DNA of 64,000 nucleotides, taken from Coleofasciculus sp. FACHB-1120 (GTDB lineage Bacteria; Cyanobacteriota; Cyanobacteriia; Cyanobacteriales; FACHB-T130). Both the position numbers and the translations under genes were made by a program. The notes below the pieces were generated by a model. That model had not been told where the DNA came from. It worked only from the letters and a program-made list of their open reading frames with translations, and made no database searches. The stretch is taken from positions 186,001 through 250,000 of the forward strand of contig NZ_JACJTV010000002.1 in the NCBI RefSeq assembly GCF_014698845.1. Direction: 5' to 3'. This document shows positions 9,657 through 17,643 of the stretch, in pieces; position 1 is the stretch's first letter, and every line of letters begins with the position of its first letter.

Positions 9657-9811
9657 TGGATTCTCTAAAAGTAGGTAACTTTATTTTGGGAATATAAAAC
9701 CTTTCCCAGGTTTCTCAATCTTTACGTATTGGTAAATTTTGCGGAAACTGCCGGGAAAGCCTTGAAGACTTGGTGTTATCTTCTAAAGAAAACCTTACGC
9801 GGTGAAGGCCA

Positions 9812-11335
9812 ATGATGCCAACGCTGTTGGACAATCGCTATCGCATAATTCAGACGCTTGGCGCTGGAGGGTTTGGCGAAACCTTTCTAGCAGAAGATAT
9901 CCATATGCCTTCGGGTCGCCGGTGCGTGATTAAGCTACTCAAGCCGGTGACGAATAATCCCCAGGTTTACCAGCTAATTAAAGATCGATTCCAACGCGAA
10001 GCCGCCATTTTAGAAGAGTTGGGCGAAGGCAATCACCAGATTCCCCGATTATTTGCTTACCTTGCATCTGGCGATCAATTCTACCTAGTTCAGGAATGGA
10101 TTGAGGGGGAAACGCTGGCTCAAATGGTGCAACAGCAGGGGTCACTCAGCGAGAGTTCGGTGCGGGAAATTTTGGTAAATCTGTTACCCGTCCTAGATTA
10201 CGTGCATCACAAGGGGATTGTTCATCGAGATATTAAGCCAGCCAACGTGATTGTGCGAAAACGGGATACCAAACCCGTCTTGATTGATTTCGGCGCAGTG
10301 AAAGAAACGATGGGCACCGTCGTTAATTCTGAGGGGCGTGCCATCAGCTCAATTGTAATTGGCACGCCTGGATTTATGCCTAGCGAGCAGGCAATCGGAC
10401 GCCCACATTTTTCAAGTGACTTGTATAGTTTGGGTTTGACGGCGATTTATCTACTGACCGGCAAACTTCCTCAATCCCTAAATATCGATCGTGACAGCGG
10501 CGAGATTCTGTGGCATCAGTACGCTTTGAATGTTAGCGCCAGTTTGCTGGCGGTGCTGGATAAGGCGATTCAGTCTCATCCGCGCGATCGCTATACGAAT
10601 GTCCAAGAAATGCTTGATGCTTTAGAAACTCCAGTCTCTCCGATTCCCCCCACGGTTGCCTACATTCCGCCGCAAGTTGTTTCTCCACCCCCAGAAAACT
10701 CCTATCAGCCGTCCACGGTGCCTTCCTACCCTCCTGAAGTTGCTTCTTTGCAAACCGCTGCGGTGTCATCTTCCCAACCTGTTCCCACCAGAACCATCTC
10801 CGATTCACGAGATTGGCAGAAAGCAGTAATTTTAGGCAGTGTAATTGGGGTAATAATTCTGGGTGGTATTTTATTCAAAGCTGGAAATTTACCAAGTTTT
10901 CTAACTAACCGTTCTCCGAATGTAGAAAACCCTCAGCAAGCGCAACAAGAAGCCGTTGCATTAATTAATCAGTGGGTAAACGGTAAGCGAGAAATATTCG
11001 CTCCCCCCTTCAATCGTGAACTTGCTGCCGAACTGACCACGGGCAAACTCTATGAAGCTACTGTCGGTGATGGCGGCTCAATGGCTTGGCTAGAAAACAA
11101 TAATGCTTACTACCAATACGGCGTTCAAAAAGTCGGAAATGTTGAACAATTTACTGCGGATGGCGAACAAGCAACCATCGAAATCAGCGTAACTGAAGAC
11201 CGAACTCTGTATCGGAACGGTAACATCGACCCCAACGAAACTGACTCCAAAACTCGACTGGTGCGTTACACTTTGCAATCGGTAGACGGCAAATGGAAAA
11301 TACTTGATTACAAAACGATCAGAGAAATTCAATAA
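9812..11335 (+). CDS. Membrane Ser/Thr protein kinase with C-terminal ARC6-like IMS domain
   Basis: 507 residues. The kinase domain (about 8-270) has the glycine loop GAGGFG, Lys41, HRDIKPAN and DFG and is closely related to the kinase at 5270. A Pro-rich linker and transmembrane helix (about 338-356) lead to a C-terminal domain (about 378-507) that resembles the IMS domain of ARC6/Ftn2: an INQWVNGK helix, a GDGGSMAWL segment and a final DGKWKI strand. In ARC6 this domain faces the intermembrane space and contacts division-site partners. Two adjacent ATGs could start it; I keep the first. It is divergent from the FHA-ABC gene and 77 bp upstream of the serine hydrolase. Confidence 0.9.
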   Translation: MMPTLLDNRYRIIQTLGAGGFGETFLAEDIHMPSGRRCVIKLLKPVTNNPQVYQLIKDRFQREAAILEELGEGNHQIPRLFAYLASGDQFYLVQEWIEGETLAQMVQQQGSLSESSVREILVNLLPVLDYVHHKGIVHRDIKPANVIVRKRDTKPVLIDFGAVKETMGTVVNSEGRAISSIVIGTPGFMPSEQAIGRPHFSSDLYSLGLTAIYLLTGKLPQSLNIDRDSGEILWHQYALNVSASLLAVLDKAIQSHPRDRYTNVQEMLDALETPVSPIPPTVAYIPPQVVSPPPENSYQPSTVPSYPPEVASLQTAAVSSSQPVPTRTISDSRDWQKAVILGSVIGVIILGGILFKAGNLPSFLTNRSPNVENPQQAQQEAVALINQWVNGKREIFAPPFNRELAAELTTGKLYEATVGDGGSMAWLENNNAYYQYGVQKVGNVEQFTADGEQATIEISVTEDRTLYRNGNIDPNETDSKTRLVRYTLQSVDGKWKILDYKTIREIQ

Positions 11336-11412
11336 ATACCCGTGCAGTTGCTCTGTTCAAAATAATTTTGAACGGGAAATCAGGAAAACTTAAAAACCGT
11401 AAGGTGTAGCTC

Positions 11413-12657
11413 GTGGGTCAGCAACCACAACCAAAACCGAATCAACGTGCCCAACAAATTGCCAAATTTAAAGCCAGACGTGCAGCTCGTGCCCATCAAG
11501 TCAAGAGACGGGTGCGACGGCTGCGATTTGCTGCTTTAGCGATCGCCTCCGCTACAATCTTTACAACTTGTGGATTAACGTTAAATCGGTTGGTAACTCG
11601 CCGTCCAGCAGTCGTATCCGAGCAACCAAGTTCTATCTTACCGGTACTTCCCCCTTGGGCTAAAACCCCATTACTACCTCTTCCTTCTCGCCTACCCGGA
11701 CGCGATGCTTCACAACTTGTCTACAATGTCAAGACGCCGCCGAACTTTAAGCAGAGCCAGGACTTGGAAGAAATTGTTGATGAGGCTGTGAAATTGGCGA
11801 CCGAGAAAGACTTACCCACAAAGCCTTTATCCATTACCTTAATCAATGTAAAAACGGGTGAAATTGCCGGATATAAACAAGATACCTTGAGATATCCTGC
11901 TAGCGTCATCAAAATGTTTTGGATGGTGGCTCTCTATGCCCAGATAGAAAACGGGATTTGGGCAGAGGAAAGTGTATTTTCTTTGTATCTGTCGAAAATG
12001 ATCAAGGAGTCTGATAACGAGGCAGCCAGCTTGATTCTTGACCTGTTAACAGATACGCAATCTAGACCAAAAATAGAAAATGATCGAGAATTTAAAACAT
12101 GGCTGGATAAGCGTCAACAAGTTAACCAATTTTTTAGAGGAGCAGGCTACAAAGATATTAATATTAGCCAAAAAACTTTTCCAATTCCCTACCTCAGACT
12201 TCCACGACCTCTAGAAATTGATTTACAAATGCGAGGCGATCCCAAAGAGCCAATTCGGAATAAGATAACAACCGATCAAGCAGCTAGGCTCCTGTACGAA
12301 ATGTGTGGAACTGGACAGGCTGTTTCCTCAGGCGCTAGCGAAAAAATGTGCGGATGGCTAAGAAGAGATTTGCGCCCAGAAATGAGGACACTAGAGTCAA
12401 AAACCTGGGGGGACTTCAACCCCATCCAGGAGTTTTTTGGTGAAGCTTTATCTGATGTAGATATTGATTTTTACTCAAAGGCGGGTTGGACTTCTTTTTC
12501 GCGCCAAGAAGCGGCATTTGTCGCAACGAGAGATGGTAGCACCGTTTATATTTTGACTGTCTTTGGTGACGATGCCGCTTACGCTAAAGATAAGACAATT
12601 TTTCCCAAGATGTCTCGTTTAGTCTTCGATCGCATGGTCGCCCGTAATTCCCTCTAG
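11413..12657 (+). CDS. Membrane-anchored class A beta-lactamase-related serine hydrolase
   Basis: 414 residues from a GTG start. An Arg/Lys-rich N-terminus precedes a membrane anchor (about 37-58). The catalytic domain shows SVIK (Ser164, Lys167), SDN (200-202) and KAG (356-358, in place of KTG), the three active-site motifs of serine beta-lactamase/DD-peptidase folds. The Ser-to-SDN spacing is shorter than in true class A enzymes, fitting the Beta-lactamase2 group, which may act on peptidoglycan rather than antibiotics. Its position 77 bp after the IMS-kinase suggests co-transcription and an envelope role. Antibiotic resistance cannot be inferred. Confidence 0.85.
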   Translation: MGQQPQPKPNQRAQQIAKFKARRAARAHQVKRRVRRLRFAALAIASATIFTTCGLTLNRLVTRRPAVVSEQPSSILPVLPPWAKTPLLPLPSRLPGRDASQLVYNVKTPPNFKQSQDLEEIVDEAVKLATEKDLPTKPLSITLINVKTGEIAGYKQDTLRYPASVIKMFWMVALYAQIENGIWAEESVFSLYLSKMIKESDNEAASLILDLLTDTQSRPKIENDREFKTWLDKRQQVNQFFRGAGYKDINISQKTFPIPYLRLPRPLEIDLQMRGDPKEPIRNKITTDQAARLLYEMCGTGQAVSSGASEKMCGWLRRDLRPEMRTLESKTWGDFNPIQEFFGEALSDVDIDFYSKAGWTSFSRQEAAFVATRDGSTVYILTVFGDDAAYAKDKTIFPKMSRLVFDRMVARNSL

Positions 12658-12751
12658 TAACAAAAGAGGGATTAGATTATCTAAAAAACCACCTACAAAA
12701 AAAAGGAGCCTTCCTCAGACTCCTGAATCGTAATTCCTGTTTAGCTTCAGG

Positions 12752-12782
12752 AAATCACTTCATTTCTATTCGGTGATTTTTT
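12752..12782 (+). terminator. Rho-independent-type terminator after the serine hydrolase
   Basis: Stem AAATCAC (12752-12758) pairs with GTGATTT (12773-12779) and runs into a six-T tract. An extra TTCCTG/CAGGAA stem lies just before it. It is well placed for the plus-strand gene ending at 12657. Confidence 0.6.
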
Positions 12783-12911
12783 GCTAAGTAGGCGGATGCA
12801 ATTAAATTGAAGATTTTCGTAGGTTAGTTGGGAAAAGGCAAGGAAACCCCAAATTTGCATGAGTTACGCGATCGCTAACCCATCCTACAAATAATTAATC
12901 CTGCCTACTGA

Positions 12912-12947
12912 ATGGCTAATGACTTTTTACAATGAGCCATTAGCCAT
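12912..12947 (-). terminator. Hairpin downstream of rplL
   Basis: A perfect 10-bp stem (12912-12921 with 12938-12947) begins 8 bp beyond the rplL stop. No T tract follows it on the minus strand, so it may be a 3'-end stabiliser or a copy of a dispersed repeat rather than a classical terminator. Confidence 0.45.
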
Positions 12948-12954
12948 TAGCCTT

Positions 12955-13347
12955 TTACTTAACTGCTACCTTTGCACCAGCTTCTTCCAACTGCTTCTTG
13001 ATGTCAGCAGCTTCTTCTTTAGCAGCGCCTTCTTTAACTGGCTTAGGAGTGGATTCTACCAAGTCCTTAGCTTCTTTCAGACCTAGACCCGTGATAGTGC
13101 GTACTACCTTAAGAATGGCAATCTTCTTATCAGCTGGGACATCTTCCAGAATCACGTCAAAGGCGGTTTGCTCTTCGACTGGTTCCGCAGCAGCAGCACC
13201 ACCTGGAGCCGCCATCATCATCATTCCACCAGCAGGGGCAGCGGCACTAACGCCGAAAGCCTCTTCAATCTGCTTAACGAGTTCAGAAGCTTCCAGCAGA
13301 GTCAGTGATTTTAGTTGATCGAGAATTTGGTCAGTGGTAGCAGACAT
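12955..13347 (-). CDS. rplL: 50S ribosomal protein L7/L12
   Basis: 130 residues, normal length. The N-terminal dimerisation helix ([19 protein letters not shown]) is followed by an Ala/Gly/Met-rich hinge and the conserved C-terminal domain that recruits translation factors (EKTAFDVIL-type start, [21 protein letters not shown]). It is the last gene of the rplK-A-J-L block, 129 bp after rplJ, as in other cyanobacteria. L7/L12 forms the ribosomal stalk together with L10. Confidence 0.98.
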   Translation of the reverse strand: MSATTDQILDQLKSLTLLEASELVKQIEEAFGVSAAAPAGGMMMMAAPGGAAAAEPVEEQTAFDVILEDVPADKKIAILKVVRTITGLGLKEAKDLVESTPKPVKEGAAKEEAADIKKQLEEAGAKVAVK

Positions 13348-13476
13348 TTCAAAACTCCAGTAACGTTATTTTTGATAAAGCCTGGGTAGGCAGGCTTTGT
13401 TTGTGTAGCCGCGAATTCATTCGTCGGGGTTTAGGTAGCTGCTGCATCGGCAGACTTTGTACCTGTAGCCGCCAAT

Positions 13477-14052
13477 TTATTCCTCAGGCGTTGAGGCAGT
13501 AGCAGTGGCATCGCTTTCGCCGTTGCCACCTTCTTGCTGCTCGGAGACTGCTTGTAGTCCTCTTGCCAGCGAAGCTGGAACTTCGTTGATAGCCACAGCA
13601 ATCTTGGTTGCCAAGCCATTGATAGCTCCAGCAATTTGCGCCATGAGTTGTTCCTTGGAGGGCAAATCTCCTAGCGCTTTGATGTCGGCTTGGGTCAAAG
13701 CTCGACCTTCCATCACACCACCGCGAAGTTCTGTCTTCTTGGTAGCTTTTTGGAAGTCTTGGTAAGCCTTAATTGCGCCGCTCAAATCGTCCTTGACTAG
13801 CAAGAAAGCAGAAGAACCTTTAAGAAACTCTGACATCGGTTGCCAGTCGGAATTCCCTTCTATGGCAATTCCCATGAGCTTGTTCTTGCTCACCTTGCAA
13901 ACAGTGCCGCTGGGACGCAGCCGCCGCCGCAAGTCCATAATCTCCGAAACCGATAACCCTTGGTAATCAATGACGATTGCCAGCTGAGCTTCATTTAAAG
14001 TTTCTTTGATTTCAGCAACCATCGCCCGTTTATCTTCCGGCGTTCTACCCAT
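13477..14052 (-). CDS. rplJ: 50S ribosomal protein L10
   Basis: 191 residues. The N-terminal RNA-binding domain (EIKETLNEAQLAIVIDYQGL, VSKNKLMGIA) is followed by the helical C-terminus that anchors L7/L12 dimers. The ATG at 14052 has an excellent AAAGGAGGTGA ribosome binding site. Its leader contains an L10-type RNA element and an intrinsic-terminator hairpin, so autoregulation by the L10/L12 complex is expected. The 191-residue length is a little longer than E. coli L10 because of an acidic, Thr-rich tail. Confidence 0.98.
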   Translation of the reverse strand: MGRTPEDKRAMVAEIKETLNEAQLAIVIDYQGLSVSEIMDLRRRLRPSGTVCKVSKNKLMGIAIEGNSDWQPMSEFLKGSSAFLLVKDDLSGAIKAYQDFQKATKKTELRGGVMEGRALTQADIKALGDLPSKEQLMAQIAGAINGLATKIAVAINEVPASLARGLQAVSEQQEGGNGESDATATASTPEE

Positions 14053-14101
14053 GTATCTTTCACCTCCTTTAGAAAATGCAGAATGCCAAACCTAAAAAAG
14101 C

Positions 14102-14134
14102 CCAATTAAAAACCCCAGCGGTTAAGCCGGGGTT
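14102..14134 (-). terminator. Attenuator hairpin in the rplJ leader
   Basis: Read on the minus strand, AACCCC (14134-14129) pairs with GGGGTT (14116-14111) and is followed by a run of Ts, 50-80 bases before the rplJ start. A second hairpin, AACCC/GGGTT (14151-14155 with 14162-14166), lies just upstream. The arrangement suits leader attenuation between rplA and rplJL. Confidence 0.65.
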
Positions 14135-14139
14135 ACGCA

Positions 14140-14285
14140 ATATCCCAAGGAACCCTTTTCAGGGTTCGCATTTTTGGTGCGGCTTCTGCCATGTTGCGTG
14201 TGGCGAGAAGATTAACCTTAATGCGGTAAAGTCGCAAACCTAGGCAGGAAATTAAGCCATTAGCTCCTGCTGTCTCCGGCGCGTG
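14140..14285 (-). promoter_or_regulatory. Ribosomal protein L10 leader RNA
   Basis: The minus-strand RNA upstream of rplJ contains CCGGAGACAGCAGG (from about 14281) and, further on, TTCCTGCCTAGGTTT, an arrangement resembling the L10 leader, which binds the L10-L12 complex to repress its own operon. Position in front of rplJ and the downstream terminator support this. Exact boundaries are uncertain without a covariance-model search. Confidence 0.65.
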
Positions 14286-14388
14286 CTATTCAGTTAATTG
14301 GGCTGAAAACTTTAAATCTTGCTCCTGTTGTTTACTTCATCGATTGCTCCTGTAAGGGTGGGAAACCCTTGCCCCTACAAGGCTGAAT

Positions 14389-15105
14389 TTAGGCAGCTTC
14401 AGTCAGCTTTAGATCGCGCAGGGCATTGATGTCAATTTCAATCGATGGCCCCATTGTCGCAGATATGTACACTGTGCGCCAGTAGCGACCCTTGGCTCCA
14501 GAAGGACGGTTACGGTCAATCGTTTCCTGTAACGCCTTAAGATTCACGAGCAAGTCTTGAGTTGGAAAGGCAGCTTTGCCAAACAAAACGTGGACGATCC
14601 CAGTACGGTCAGCTCTGAATTCTAACTTACCAGCTTTAAATTCAGCGATCGCCTGCACCAGATCAAACGTTACTGTCCCGCCTTTGGGGTTAGGCATCAA
14701 ACCACGGGGACCGAGCAAACGTCCCAGTTTTGCCACCTGAGGCATCATATCTGGTGTCGCTAGCAGCAGGTCAAAATCCATCATGCCTTTTTGGATTTGG
14801 TCAATCAGCTCTTCGGAACCGGCAATATCAGCACCGGCATTGCTGGCTTCTTGTACCTTTTCCCCTCTGGCAATTACGGCAACTCGAATCGTCTGTCCAG
14901 TTCCTTTGGGCAAAGCCACGGTTGTCCGCAGCTGTTGGTCTGTGTATTTGGGATCGATTCCTAGACGGATATGCGCTTCAGCCGATTCGGAAAACTTGGC
15001 AGTGGCTGTCTCTTTTAAAAGGTTGAGAGCCTCTGTGGGTTCGTAGGGTCGATCTTCGACTTTCTTTTGCAGCTCTTGGAGCCTACGGGATACTTTTTTT
15101 ACCAT
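14389..15105 (-). CDS. rplA: 50S ribosomal protein L1
   Basis: 238 residues, normal length. Conserved L1 signatures are visible: the [15 protein letters not shown] segment, [19 protein letters not shown] and [11 protein letters not shown]1 binds 23S rRNA at the L1 stalk and represses translation of its own mRNA. A CAGGAG ribosome binding site precedes the ATG. It lies 100 bp after rplK in the usual order. Confidence 0.98.
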   Translation of the reverse strand: MVKKVSRRLQELQKKVEDRPYEPTEALNLLKETATAKFSESAEAHIRLGIDPKYTDQQLRTTVALPKGTGQTIRVAVIARGEKVQEASNAGADIAGSEELIDQIQKGMMDFDLLLATPDMMPQVAKLGRLLGPRGLMPNPKGGTVTFDLVQAIAEFKAGKLEFRADRTGIVHVLFGKAAFPTQDLLVNLKALQETIDRNRPSGAKGRYWRTVYISATMGPSIEIDINALRDLKLTEAA

Positions 15106-15205
15106 ATTTGTCTCCTGGGGTTATTAACGAGATGTTATCTCTCCCCCGATTGGGTTTACTGTTGCCAGCTTTTCGCTTGCTTGCAATTAGCGAATCAAAG
15201 AATGG

Positions 15206-15631
15206 TTATTCTTTGATTGTAACGCCCATATTCCGGGCAGTTCCTTCCACAATTTTCATTGCCGCATCAATGTCGTTGGCATTGAGATCGGGCATTTTAG
15301 TTTGGGCAATTTCTTGCAACTGTGCCTTTGAAATTGACGCCACTTTTTTCCGGTTTGGTTCGTTGGAGCCTCGCTCAATGCCAGCTGCCTTACGAATCAG
15401 AACGGATGCCGGTGGTGTTTTTAGAACAAAGGTAAAACTGCGGTCTTCATAGACTGAGATTTCTGCCGGAATTACCATCCCGGCTTGATCCGCTGTTTTG
15501 GCGTTGTATTCTTTGCAGAACGCCATAATATTTACCCCGTGCTGACCAAGTGCTGGTCCCACTGGTGGGGCAGGGTTCGCCTTGCCAGCATTAAGAGCTA
15601 GCTTGATGATTGCAACAACTTTCTTTGCCAT
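15206..15631 (-). CDS. rplK: 50S ribosomal protein L11
   Basis: 141 residues, normal length. It shows the N-terminal [20 protein letters not shown] sequence, including the proline motif used in factor binding, and the C-terminal rRNA-binding domain. It starts 9 bp after the nusG stop, so translation is likely coupled. L11 forms the GTPase-associated centre with 23S rRNA. Confidence 0.98.
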   Translation of the reverse strand: MAKKVVAIIKLALNAGKANPAPPVGPALGQHGVNIMAFCKEYNAKTADQAGMVIPAEISVYEDRSFTFVLKTPPASVLIRKAAGIERGSNEPNRKKVASISKAQLQEIAQTKMPDLNANDIDAAMKIVEGTARNMGVTIKE

Positions 15632-15640
15632 CTTAACTAT

Positions 15641-16297
15641 TTAGCTTTGTTTCTGAACCTGATTAAACTCCAATTCTACCGGCGTATTGCGTCCAAAAAT
15701 GGATAGTAACGCCTTCAGCTTGCTTCTTTCTGGGCTGACTTCAATGACCTCGCCTTCAAAATCTTTAAACGCACCAGAAAGGACAATAATCTTATCTCCT
15801 GTAGCCAGATGAGTTTTCACTACTGGCTCTTGCTCGGTAGCTTGTTTAAAGATGCGTTCAACTTCTGAAAAACTCAGCGGCAAGGGTTTAACGTGTCCGC
15901 GTCCCCGTCCGTAACGGCGTTTTTGTTCTGCACCGACAAAGTTAATCACGTTTGGGGTATTCTTGACAACCTGCCAAGCTTCATCGTCCATCTCCAATTC
16001 ACCCTCTGCCCCAGGCAGTAGCCGCATTCGGACTAGCACGTAGCCGGGAAAGACTTTTTCTTCCGACTCCTTGCGAGTGCCATCTTTGAGCATTTTTAGG
16101 GTGCGAGTTTGAGGAATTTCCACCTGGAGAATGCGATCGCGAACATCAAGAGTTTGAATCCGCTGTTCTAAATTTGTCTTGACACGTTTTTCACATCCAG
16201 ATGCCACCTGAACGGCGTACCACCGGGATTTTACCGAGCCTTCTGACGTGTCTTCAAGTTGATTGAAATCCTGTGGATTGTCGGTTGCAAAACTCAT
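15641..16297 (-). CDS. nusG: Transcription termination/antitermination protein NusG
   Basis: 218 residues from ATG 16297, whose ATGA overlaps the secE stop; an in-frame upstream TTG at 16321 would overlap secE further and is less likely. The NGN domain (RWYAVQVASGCEKRV, FPGYVLVRM, VINFVG) binds RNA polymerase. The C-terminal KOW domain (GDKIIVLSGAFKDFEGEV) contacts S10 or Rho. The acidic N-terminal extension (TDNPQDFNQLEDTSEGS) is common in cyanobacterial NusG. Confidence 0.97.
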   Translation of the reverse strand: MSFATDNPQDFNQLEDTSEGSVKSRWYAVQVASGCEKRVKTNLEQRIQTLDVRDRILQVEIPQTRTLKMLKDGTRKESEEKVFPGYVLVRMRLLPGAEGELEMDDEAWQVVKNTPNVINFVGAEQKRRYGRGRGHVKPLPLSFSEVERIFKQATEQEPVVKTHLATGDKIIVLSGAFKDFEGEVIEVSPERSKLKALLSIFGRNTPVELEFNQVQKQS

Positions 16298-16518
16298 CCG
16301 AACACCTGCTTTGCTGCCCAAGCAAAGAAACCATCAACTAGATAAATTAAAACTGCCGAAAGAGTTACCATTAACAGCACGGCAGCAGATTCGCTGAGCA
16401 ATTGCTGCCGACTGGGCCAGACGACTTTATTCAGTTCGTCTTTGGTTTCCTGAAAAAAGGTTGATATATTAAACCCAGTTGTTTTTGCTTCGCTCTCGGC
16501 TTCGTTTTTCTTTGCCAC
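16294..16518 (-). CDS. secE: Preprotein translocase subunit SecE
   Basis: 74 residues from a GTG start at 16518 with a GGGAG ribosome binding site; the frame stays open upstream to 16674, but that part shows no SecE features. The conserved amphipathic segment FFQETKDELNKVVWPSRQQL precedes the single transmembrane helix (about residues 45-68). SecE clamps SecY in the plasma and thylakoid membranes. Position between tRNA-Trp and nusG is the standard arrangement. Confidence 0.95.
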   Translation of the reverse strand: MAKKNEAESEAKTTGFNISTFFQETKDELNKVVWPSRQQLLSESAAVLLMVTLSAVLIYLVDGFFAWAAKQVFG

Positions 16519-16842
16519 AATATCTCTCCCGTTAATACAGCTCTTGAGCAGTTCATTTCTGCCGCTTTTAGCTGTGTACAGCCTAATGTGCTGCCAATCC
16601 ACGCAGATACCGATGCAATCGTTGGGTCTAGCACCTGACTTAGGCAATACTGATGAACCACCTACACAACACAAGTCTACCCGAAAGTAAACGTTTTTGA
16701 GGCTGACTATGCAACCACAGGGATGCTTTCGGGCAGAGCTTTAGTTCCTAAGTTCTGAGTCCCGCTATGCTTTCACTTAGTTGGCGCTGTTGCGCTACTT
16801 CGCGAACACTCTTCAGTTCTCAGTCCTGTTTTGTGATGAGAG

Positions 16843-16915
16843 CGCGCCCTGGAGGACTTGAACCCCCGACATCAGGTTTTGGAGACCTGCGTTCTACCAA
16901 CTGAACTAAGAGCGC
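16843..16915 (-). tRNA. trnW: tRNA-Trp (anticodon CCA)
   Basis: Read on the minus strand, acceptor arm GCGCTCT pairs with AGGGCGC. The anticodon stem GCAGG/CCTGA-type arm encloses a CTCCAAAA loop with CCA, and the T arm has GGTTCAAGTCC. It lies between rplS and secE as in many cyanobacteria. CCA is not encoded. Confidence 0.97.
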
Positions 16916-17007
16916 ACAGGTGGGTTTGAGAGCAAGAGGCTGAACTTTTCTATATTTAAGTTTAACCCCTAGCGGCGTCAATCGGGAATAACCTTGTCCA
17001 AATTGGA

Positions 17008-17373
17008 CTACAGGCTACGGTCAAAGCGTTGTTTAACGCGAGTGGCTTTCCCGACGCGATCGCGCAGATAGTACAGTTTAGCACGACGCACCTTACCCCG
17101 ACGAATAATCTTGATACTTTCAACTCGGGGAGAATGGATCAGGAATACTCGCTCAACGCCTACTCCCTGAAATACTCGCCGCACGGTAATCGTACTGTTA
17201 ATGCTGCTGCTACCGCCCTTGGCAATGACGACGCCTTCATAGGGCTGCGTCCGTTCTTTACCGCCTTCCTGGATAACTACCCCAACCCTAACGGTGTCAC
17301 CCACATAGATAAGGGGCAACTCTTTTTTCAGATGCTCCGCTTCAATTGAGCGGATGATTTCCTGAGCGTTCAT
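17008..17373 (-). CDS. rplS: 50S ribosomal protein L19
   Basis: 121 residues from ATG 17373 (family start [11 protein letters not shown]); an in-frame TTG at 17385 would add four residues. Conserved L19 segments include [25 protein letters not shown] and [16 protein letters not shown], ending in a basic RVKQRF tail. L19 lies at the 30S-50S interface. It is upstream of tRNA-Trp on the same strand. Confidence 0.97.
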   Translation of the reverse strand: MNAQEIIRSIEAEHLKKELPLIYVGDTVRVGVVIQEGGKERTQPYEGVVIAKGGSSSINSTITVRRVFQGVGVERVFLIHSPRVESIKIIRRGKVRRAKLYYLRDRVGKATRVKQRFDRSL

Positions 17374-17549
17374 TGGTTTCGCCAAAAAGTCACAGCCTTT
17401 TATTTTATATCAACAAACAGGTATACGTCTACTGCGAATCTCTAAATTTTTACATTCACTTTTGTAGGCGATACAGTGCTAGTGGAATTTAGGATTGGAA
17501 GTTCTAGATTCTCACCCTCCAATCCCAAAACTTGATTGTTAAGCCTTCA

Positions 17550-17583
17550 TAGTCAAGTAGGGTAAGCAGTGCCTACTTGACTA
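17550..17583 (-). terminator. Strong hairpin downstream of pstS
   Basis: A perfect 12-bp stem (17550-17561 with 17572-17583) and a 10-base loop lie about 60 bp after the pstS stop. There is no T run, so it may protect the pstS 3' end rather than terminate by itself. Confidence 0.5.
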
Positions 17584-17643
17584 ACATTCCCGTTCAGAAG
17601 GGATAAGCCTCTTGCCGATTCGGGCAATATCTAACCCTGGAAC

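Noticed and set aside
11413-12657. Antibiotic resistance beta-lactamase
   Set aside because: KAG instead of KTG, short Ser-to-SDN spacing and membrane anchor fit the related hydrolase group; no evidence of drug hydrolysis.
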